Assembly: GCA_037176725.1 (NCBI GenBank)
Contig: JAZBRS010000023.1
Location: 30,375,001 to 30,439,000 of the forward strand
Source: Posidonia oceanica
Taxonomy: Eukaryota; Streptophyta; Magnoliopsida; Alismatales; Posidoniaceae
DNA length: 64,000 bases
Reading direction: 5' to 3'
Position numbers and translations under genes: made by a program. This document shows positions 57,438 through 64,000 of the stretch, one piece after another; within the stretch, counting starts at the first letter, position 1; each line of letters opens with the position of its first letter. The notes beneath the pieces were generated by a model, which did not search any database, was not told the origin of the DNA, and was given only the letters and a program-made list of their open reading frames with translations.

Positions 57438-57590
57438 ATTGATTGATTGATTTATTTATTTATTTATTGATGATTGATTGATAAGAAAAAGGTTGATGAT
57501 TGATTGATTGATAAGAAAAAGATTAATTGATTGATGATTGATTAAAGAGATTGATTGATGATTGAAAGAGATTGATAAGAAAGGGATTGA
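57438..57590 (-). repeat. GATT/TTTA simple repeat
   Basis: Repeated GATTGATTGATT and TTTATTTATTTA runs with AAGAAAAAG interruptions lie between the two hairpin arrays. Confidence 0.9.
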
Positions 57591-58195
57591 TAAGATATCG
57601 AACTTATCGGCCGGTAAAGGGAAAGAGATGATAAGATATCGGACTTAGCGGCCGGTAAATAGAAAGCGATGATAAGATATTGGACTTATCAGCCGGCAAA
57701 TGAATAAAAGAACAGAATGATAAGATATCGGACTTATCGGCCGGCAAAGAGAGGATGAAGGAATGATAAGATATTGGACTTATCGGTCGGCAAAGGGAAA
57801 GAGATGATAAGATATCGGACTTATCGACCGACAAATGAATAAAAGAATAGAATGATAAGATATCGGACTTGTCGGCCGGCAAAGAGAGGATGAAGGAATG
57901 ATAAGATATCGGACTTATCGGCCGGCAAAGGGAAAGAGATGATAAGATATCAGACTTATCGGCCGGCAAATGAATAAAAGAATAGAATGATAAGATATCG
58001 GACTTATCGGCTGGTAAAGAGAGGATGAAGGAATGATAAGATATCAGACTTATCGACCGGAAAGGGAAAGAGATGATAAGATATCGGACTTTTCGACCGG
58101 CAAAGAGAGGATGAAGGAATGATAAGATATCGGACTTATCGGCCGACAAAGGGAAAGAGATGATAAGATATCGGACTTATCGACCGGCAAATGAA
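57586..58195 (-). repeat. GATAAG/CTTATC hairpin array with alternating spacers
   Basis: About thirteen units of GATAAGATATCGGACTTATC plus GGCCGGCAAA are separated by alternating linkers (GGGAAAGAGAT, AGAGGATGAAGGAAT, TGAATAAAAGAATAGAAT). The stem is six bases, GATAAG with CTTATC. The linker order repeats, which suggests amplification in blocks of about three units. A 181-codon minus-strand frame here is repeat-derived. Confidence 0.9.
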
Positions 58196-58360
58196 TGAGT
58201 TTCGCAAGGGTGAATCATCCCATGATACTAGGAATATCATGAGGGAGAATGATACCAAGGGGCGATGAAAAGATGCCCAACGCGTCCTTGGCATCAAAAA
58301 CAGAGGGTGAAGACAAAGCTGACGTGTTTGCCCGACGAGTAGTTTGGGGTACCAGCCCGA
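58196..58360 (-). other. Short hairpin stretch between arrays
   Basis: It contains GATACCAAGG..CCTTGGCATC (58,251-58,292), related to hairpins in C and A, and no gene. Confidence 0.65.
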
Positions 58361-58564
58361 GGGTGACAGGTTGACGGACCTATCGCCGGGCAGTTGGGGG
58401 TGCTAGCCCGAGGGTGACAGGTTGACGGACCTATCGCCAGGCAGTTGGGGGTGCCAGCCCGCTGATGACAGGTTGACGGACCTTTCGCCGGGCAATTGGG
58501 GGTGCCAGCCCGCGGATGATAGGTTGACGGACCTATCGCCAGGCAGTTGGGGGTGCCAGCCCGA
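58361..58564 (-). repeat. 51-bp array, four copies
   Basis: Units start at about 58365, 58416, 58467 and 58518. Each has GACAGG or GATAGG, TTGACGGA, CCTATC, then a GGGGGTGCCAGCCCG half. It is the same family as in C. Confidence 0.93.
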
Positions 58565-58631
58565 GGAAGAAGATCCGGATGACGGTGCCCGGCGGCTTTG
58601 CTTGCTCGGGTGGCATGGGTCAGCACTTGGG

Positions 58632-59093
58632 TTAATTGAGGAGGACTTTCCTGCAGTGTTCGGCACGCTTGTGTATGATCTCATCAAAGTAGTGCAGGTG
58701 CAGCATGAGTGTGGGGCCGCTGGTGCATATCAGTCTTTGCTGGCACTGGTCAGTCGATAGCCCAAATAGCTTGCAGAGGACCGCTATGTACTTGTCATGC
58801 CTCATGAAAATAGGCGGTCCCATCAGTCGGGAGAAGCCACAGATGCGGCACACCTCCTCCAGAGTTGGTGTTAGTTCAGTCCTTCCGAAGCGGAAGACAT
58901 GGTGCGCCGGCTTCCAGAATCTTGCGGCAGCACACAGAAGGTGACGGCTCACTTCGACATCAGCCGCCTTCAGCAGTTTTGTAGGTATGCCCCAGAGGCG
59001 CAGCTTCTCATAGTCTTCCTGAGTAAGCTTGCCTATCCAACCCCGTAGGGCTTCAGAACAGTGCACTGGGGTTTCAAGAGTAGAATAACCCAT
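58632..59093 (-). pseudogene. Element D additional ORF, N-terminal half only (DUF7745 / plant-mobile-domain-like)
   Basis: The start ATG at 59093 lies in GCGCCATGGG, a strong translation context, and matches A's ATG 34913. The frame contains RHLLCAAARFWKPAHHVFRF and TELTPTLEEVCRICGF. It is open for about 153 codons and then stops at 58632, shortly before the repeat arrays. The second half seen in A (35,310-36,123) is missing, so the protein is truncated. The close match with A over this part supports a real gene shared by the two elements. The family name is from memory. Confidence 0.72.
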
Positions 59094-60541
59094 GGCGCAG
59101 GCCGCAGGGTGAAACAGACAGATGCTGCAGAGCTTGAAGGTACCTGTTATCAATACTGTAGACAGTTAGATCACACAGGCATATAATCTTTAGATGAGAG
59201 CAGAATCTGAAGCTGGTAAAGCAGTTTAATAATATATTCAGCAGTTAATATCAGAATATAGCAGCTAAGCACACATAAGCAGGGGAATTCTGTAGCAGTC
59301 TTGCCGACACAAGGGACGAGGACTGGCAGGAGATCTGGACCAGCGCAGCTCGAGCGGCGTCAACGCGTGCTTGGCAAGAAGTACTGTCTCAGAGTCGAGG
59401 CAAGTTGCAGAGCGGAATGATTAAGAAGAAGGAAGAGATGATTGGAGATGCATGTTGGTATGTTTTAAGAGATGATTAGTATGCTTTGGTGCCCTCAGCA
59501 TACGGAGTACTTTGGTGCCTGTTGCAGAGGAAGGGAGTGGTACTTGACTCACTGGGCCCTACTTGGACTCTTAGCTTGCTGGTGGCACTCCGGAACGGGT
59601 GTTGGCAGTATACAGGTGGTGGTGTGGTGAGGACAGGTTACCTGCCAAACTCTCGGGACCTACACCTACTTTTTCTGCTCTCTTTTTGTCTTCTCCCTCA
59701 TGGGTGTGCAGGCTTCCTCTGCCTCTAGCTAGGAGATGGTAAGTGTTTGCTTTTGAGGTGGGAGGTGTGAACCCTTTTTAGGCTTACACCCTTGGTTTTC
59801 TTTGAAGGTATGGGGGATGATTTTGCCTGTATTTTTGGACTGATTCTTGTCCAACCCTTTTCTTTTTCTCTTTTTTCTTTTCTTTTGCTTTTCTTTTTCT
59901 CCTTTTTTTTTGTTGTTTGTTTGACTTCTTTTTCTCTTTTTTTTCACAGGCTTTTGCTATCCCCATTTTGGAGGCAAAAGGAAGGGTGTTTAGGTTGTAA
60001 TGGATGTGGGCTTTGGGTCTACTAGGAGCAAGGTTAGACTGCACACCCCTATCTCTAGGACCGGCTTCTGTCTTTGCCTTCTATTCTTTTTGATGTGCCC
60101 AAGCTTAGATGCCTATTCTCTCTTTTTCGAACTCACATCCTAGCATTTTTTCTCCCTCAGAGGTATATGTCCTTATGAGTTTAGGCAGTTCACTTGTCCT
60201 GATTGGTGGTGGCTCCCTCACTAGCTAAGACATCTGAGTAGTGCCGGGTAAGGCAAGGTGGACTTCTTCCAGAGTAGGCAAGCACTTCCGGTTTTCATCA
60301 CCAGGCAGAATATGCAATGCGTGATTTGAGAGGATGACGATGATGATTTGAAAAGAGATGATGCATGGAGAGGATGAAATGTGATAGAAGATGTGATTTG
60401 AGAAGGATAGAAGAAGCATAAGCGAATGTACAGGAATAGAGGTAGGAGACAAGATAGAAGACGCAGGTAGGATGAGGATGTAAGGAGTGAGAATGCAATT
60501 GTATGGATGGGAGGAAGCGTCTGCAACGGGGCCACCTTGGG
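59094..60541 (-). other. Element D region between integrase and additional ORF
   Basis: This is non-coding and collinear with A 33,385-34,912 on the opposite strand. It contains a T-rich run (59,855-59,950 on +), TGGCTCCCTCAC near 60,210, and TAACAGGTACC about 50-60 bases before the ORF start. Confidence 0.68.
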
Positions 60542-61740
60542 CTACTGATAGTATTTCTTGAGGTAGCAGAGGTTGACGGGCTCAGACTGCTCGACCTGAT
60601 CCATATCGTCAAGAGTTACAGCGCCGCCTGCAAAGACTTGCTTGACCATAAAGGGGCCACGCCAGTTAGGTCGGAATTTCCCTCGACCATCAGGCAAGTG
60701 AATGGCGCGTAGAACAAGGTCCCCTGTCTGGAATCCTCTTGGCTGAACCTTCTTCAGGTATGATCTAGCCATTCTCTTTTGGTAGCAATGAGCATTGTGC
60801 ATAGCTTGCAACCTGTGCTCATCAATCAGATTCAGTTGGACGCAGCGGTCTTCGACTCATTCTGCTTCTTCCAACTCAGCTTCGCATAGGATTCACAGTG
60901 ACGGGATCTCTACCTCGATAGGCAACACCGCCTCCAAGCCATACACCACAGAGTATGGAGTGGCAGCTGTTGAAGTCCGGACAGATGTCCTATACGCCCA
61001 AAGTGCGTAAGGAAGCTTGTCGTGTCAGTCCTTATGAGTTTCCGCCATCTTCTTCAGGATCTTGACCAGGTTTTTGTTGCCGGACTCCACTACACCCTTC
61101 ATCTGCGGTCGATAAGGCGAGGATCTGTGGTGTTTGATACTGAACTTCTGCAGATAGTCTTCGATCCCTTTAGCAATGAAATTTGTGCCATTGTCAGATA
61201 TGATTGCATGCGGAACCCCGTACTGGGCTATGATATTGTTTCTGATAAACTTTTCTGTAGCCACGGCAGTTACTGTTTTGTAGGAAGTCGCTTCCACCCA
61301 CTTGGTAAAGTAATCAATCGCTACCAGAATGTAACGATGACTGTTAGAAGCTGGAGGGTGGATGCCGCCAATGACATCAATCCCCGAGGTGGAGAAGGAC
61401 CATGGTGACGACATGCTATACAATTCTTGAGGGGGGGCCCGAATGAAGTTGCCATGCACTTAGCAGTTGTGGCATCTGCGCACGAATCGGCAGCAGTCTG
61501 CTTCCATAGTCAGCCAATAGTATCCTTGCAGCATTATCTTCTTGGCCAAGAGGACGCCGTTCATGTGCGGGCCGCAGGTCCCCGCATGCACTTGAAGCAT
61601 CAACGCATCAGCCTCTGATTTGTTCAGGCAGCACAGGAGCATTTGATTGTATGATCTCTTGTACAACTGTCCCGCTCCTAATACATACTTTGATGCCAGA
61701 CGCGTCAGAGTTCTCTTGTCTACTGTTGAGGTACCGGGTG
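60542..61740 (-). pseudogene. int: Element D integrase, four inline stops
   Basis: The zinc-binding region HAGTCGPHMNG ... CCRFVRRCHNC lies at about 61,465-61,600. Catalytic blocks are IDVIGGI (about 61,375), ISDNGTNF (about 61,190) and VVESGNKN (about 61,080). The C-terminal module GPF lies near 60,640 and the end is CYLKKYYQ at 60,542. Stops: TAA 61460-61462 (A has CAG), TGA 61025-61027 (A has TGG), TGA 60893-60895 (A has an Arg codon) and TGA 60857-60859 (A has TGG). All four fit C-to-T or G-to-A changes. Confidence 0.9.
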
Positions 61741-62767
61741 GAAAGCTGCCAGACTCCAGGAAAGCTTTTATGTCTTTGTACCAGGGCTACTCCTCTGCTG
61801 TCGGATCTGCCTCTTCAACGTTCATACAGTGTGCAGGCTGCTCAATGCAAGTAACAAATACATCCACTGCGCTATCTTCAGGTATGCTGAGCCAAGACGC
61901 CAAGGTTGCCAACGCATCTGCATATGCATTCCTTGCTCGGTTCATGTATGTGAAGCGGATGCTCGCAAACTATTCTATCAGCTTCAGCAGGTGTTCATGA
62001 TATGACAGTAGCTTCGAATCTTTCGTCTTCCACTCGCCATTGACTTGAGAGATTACCAGCATAGCATCGCCATGTACCAGCAGCTTCTGCACCTCATGCT
62101 CGAGGGCGACATTCAGTCCTAGGATGCATGCCTCGTACTCAGCCTCGTTGTTGGTGCATTTGAAGGTCAGCTTCCTGGAGAAGAGAATCATCTGTCCCTG
62201 AGGCGTTGTCAGCACTGCGCCTACGCCTCGGCCTTTCTTGTTCACAGCACCATCAAAGTATAATTGCCATTGCTCCTGATCTTCAAGGTCTTTGTCTTCA
62301 GAGTCCTCCATTGCAAACAGAATGTCTTCATCTGGGAACTGCGTCTGGAGTGGCTGATATTCAAGCAGTGGGAGATTAGCAAGATGGTCTGCCATAGCTT
62401 GGCCCTTCATAGACTTATGAGTGACAAAGGTGATGTCGTATTGAGACAGTAGCACCTGCCACTTAACACATCTGCCTACCATGACCGGTTTTTGAAAGAG
62501 GAACTTGATAGGATCATGCCGGCATAAGAGCTGGACTGGGTATGCCATCATGTAGTGTCTTAATTTCTGTGCAGCCCAGACAAGGGATAGGCAGGTCTTC
62601 TCTATTGTATTGTACCTGGCTTCGCATTCATTGAACTTCTTGCTTAGGTAGTAAATGGCGCCCTCCTTTCTACCAGATTCATCATGTTGGTCCAAGATGG
62701 CGCCCATGGAATGCTGCATGGTAGAAAGGTAGAGAAGTAAGGGTCGCCCTGGAGTGGGGGGAACCAA
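61741..62767 (-). pseudogene. pol: Element D RNase H and second RNase H
   Basis: From 62,767 downwards the frame has SMGAILDQHDESGR, YYLSKKF and EKTCLSLVWAAQKLRHYM (RNase H), then QWQLYFDGAVNKKGRG, NNEAEYEACILGLN and VHGDAMLVISQVNG (second, archaeal-type RNase H). It is open for 265 codons to TAG 61970-61972, where A has CAG. The following stretch to about 61,740 continues the same frame with RARNAYADALATLAS and a TAG at 61787-61789 (CAG in A). D keeps the dual RNase H better than A, where a frameshift precedes the second domain. Confidence 0.9.
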
Positions 62768-64000
62768 GACAGGAGGCTTAATGAACAGCTGCTTGATCTT
62801 GGCAAATGCAGCGTGACACTCCTCGCTCCAATGAATCTGCGCATTTTCTTCAAGAGCTTGAATATGGGCTCGCAGATAGGCGTAAGCTGTGCAATGAAGC
62901 GACTGATGTATTGTAAACGCCCAAGCAGGCCTCTGACCTCCTTTTTAGTCCGAGGGGGTGGCATATCCACGATGGCTTTGGCCTTCATCGGGTCCACCTC
63001 AATTCCCCTTTGGCTAACAATGTAGCCCAGCAGTTTGCCAAAAGACACCCCGAATACACACTTGTTGGGGTTCAGGCGTAGATTTACTTTCGCAGACGGT
63101 CAAAGAGCTTCTTCAAACAGGCAAGATGATCTTCAGGCTCTTTGGTTTTAGCAATCATGTCGTCTACATAGACCTCCACCTCTTGGTGCATGAGGTCGTG
63201 GAATAGTGCAGTCATGGCCCTCTGATAGGTTGCGCCAGCATTCTTCAGTCCGAACGGCATAACTTGGTAGCAAAAGACTCCCCAAGGGGTGATGAATGAA
63301 GTCTTTTCCATGTCTTCTTCTGCCATTTTGATCTGTTTATAGCCGAAAAAGCCGTCCATGAAGGAGAGCATCTTGTGGCCCACTGTATTGTCGACTAGGA
63401 CGTCAATGTGAGGCAATGGGAAGTCGTCCTTGGGACTCGCCTTATTCAGGTCCCTATAGTCGATGCAGATCCGGATGCGGCCATCTTTCTTGGGTACAGG
63501 TACAATGTTTGCCAGCCACTCAGGATAAAGGACGACCTTGAGGAAATTGACTTTGTGCTGTTTCATGATCTCTTCTTTGATCATAAGTAGCCACTGTGGT
63601 CGCCATCTTCTCAGTTTCTGCTTTACTGGCTTGGCATCTGGATCCAAGGATAGATTGTGCACCACTATCTCTATGTCAAGGCCAACCATATCTCCATAAC
63701 TCCAGGCGAAGACATCCGCATACTCTTTTAAGAATGCGACGAACCCTGCTCGAGCCTGGGGGGACAGCTGGGCACTGATGCGAACTTCTCTGACTTCCTC
63801 AGCTCTGCTGATATTAACAACCTCTGTTTCTTCTTCAACATGGAGGTTGGGGCCTTCTGGGTCGTCGTCGTAGGGTCGGAACTCGGGCAATGGTTTGTCA
63901 ATCTCGTCTTCGCCCGTATCATCCTCCTCTCCATAAGCAATAAGTTCCGAGAGGATCTCTTTCTCAAAAGAAGGATTTGTGATGTCGAAAGAGTGTATAT
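62768..64000 (-). pseudogene. pol: Element D reverse transcriptase, open to the window edge
   Basis: The frame runs from the window end (EKEILSELIAYGEEDD near 63,950) to about 63,084 without a stop and then shifts. RT blocks: EWLANIVPVPKKDGRIRICI, then DYRDLNKASPKDDFPLPHID at about 63,390-63,520; SFMDGFFGYKQIKMAEEDME near 63,310-63,360; FGLKNAGATYQRAM; and YVDD at 63159-63170. After a frameshift near 63,085 it continues with KLLGYIVSQRGIEVDP and GLLGRLQYISRFIAQL to about 62,850, and a second shift near 62,780 leads into RNase H. The polyprotein start lies right of the window. Confidence 0.9.

Noticed and set aside
57604..58149. A 181-codon minus-strand frame rich in ADKSDILSF
   Set aside because: It is a translation of the GATAAG/CTTATC array with no start context or domain.
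1..64000. Host protein-coding, tRNA or rRNA genes
   Set aside because: Every longer frame with recognisable domains belongs to a retrotransposon; the only tRNA-related sequence is the primer-binding site.

Overview
The window looks like repeat-rich plant nuclear DNA (seed plant; the species cannot be named from this sequence). I see no ordinary host gene, rRNA or tRNA. Nearly all 64 kb can be assigned to nested LTR retrotransposons of the Ty3/gypsy Tat (Ogre/Retand-like) lineage. The lineage call rests on Tat-type reverse transcriptase motifs, a DNG-type protease, a second archaeal-type RNase H between the normal RNase H and integrase, LTRs up to 5.8 kb, and tandem-repeat-rich regions between the coding part and the 3' LTR.

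Layout. Element A (+ strand) begins before base 1. Its gag is at 1-2290. It is then interrupted by a 24.5-kb insertion and resumes at 26791 with protease, RT, RNase H, second RNase H and integrase (to 33384), an additional ORF (34913-36123), a tandem-repeat 3' region, a PPT and a 3' LTR (38922-42305). The insertion has two layers. Solo LTR B (minus strand; 2291-3716 plus 22302-26785) sits in A's gag-pol with target duplication CTAGC/CCAGC. Element C (minus strand, 3717-22301) is a complete 18.6-kb copy inserted into B with a perfect GTAGG duplication. C has two nearly identical LTRs of about 5.8 kb, a tRNA-type PBS, a PPT and a gag gene, but no pol, so it is a non-autonomous gag-only element. 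Removing the insertion and one target duplication puts A's gag and pol back into one reading frame.

Right of A, the flank 42306-48067 is a decayed + strand element (E): a coding minisatellite, an integrase C-terminal scrap, tandem arrays, a PPT and an LTR starting at 46846. An inverted copy of E's 3' arrays follows (48068-49814). Next come the 3' LTR and a short 3' internal stretch of minus-strand element F (49815-52785), split by minus-strand element D. D runs from its shortened 3' LTR at 52786 through hairpin arrays, a truncated additional ORF, integrase, both RNases H and RT to the window end.

Cross-cutting signals. (1) The 3' regions and LTRs of several elements carry arrays of short hairpin units, often about 29-30 bp long, whose sequence differs between elements while the stem-loop layout persists. 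(2) In three LTRs, pairs of 29-bp hairpins recur at about 213-241-bp spacing. (3) The PPT and the start of the 3' LTR can fold with an upstream inverted copy, with a compensatory change between elements. (4) Most premature stops in A and D fit C-to-T decay of CAG, TGG or CGA codons, as expected from methylated silent elements.
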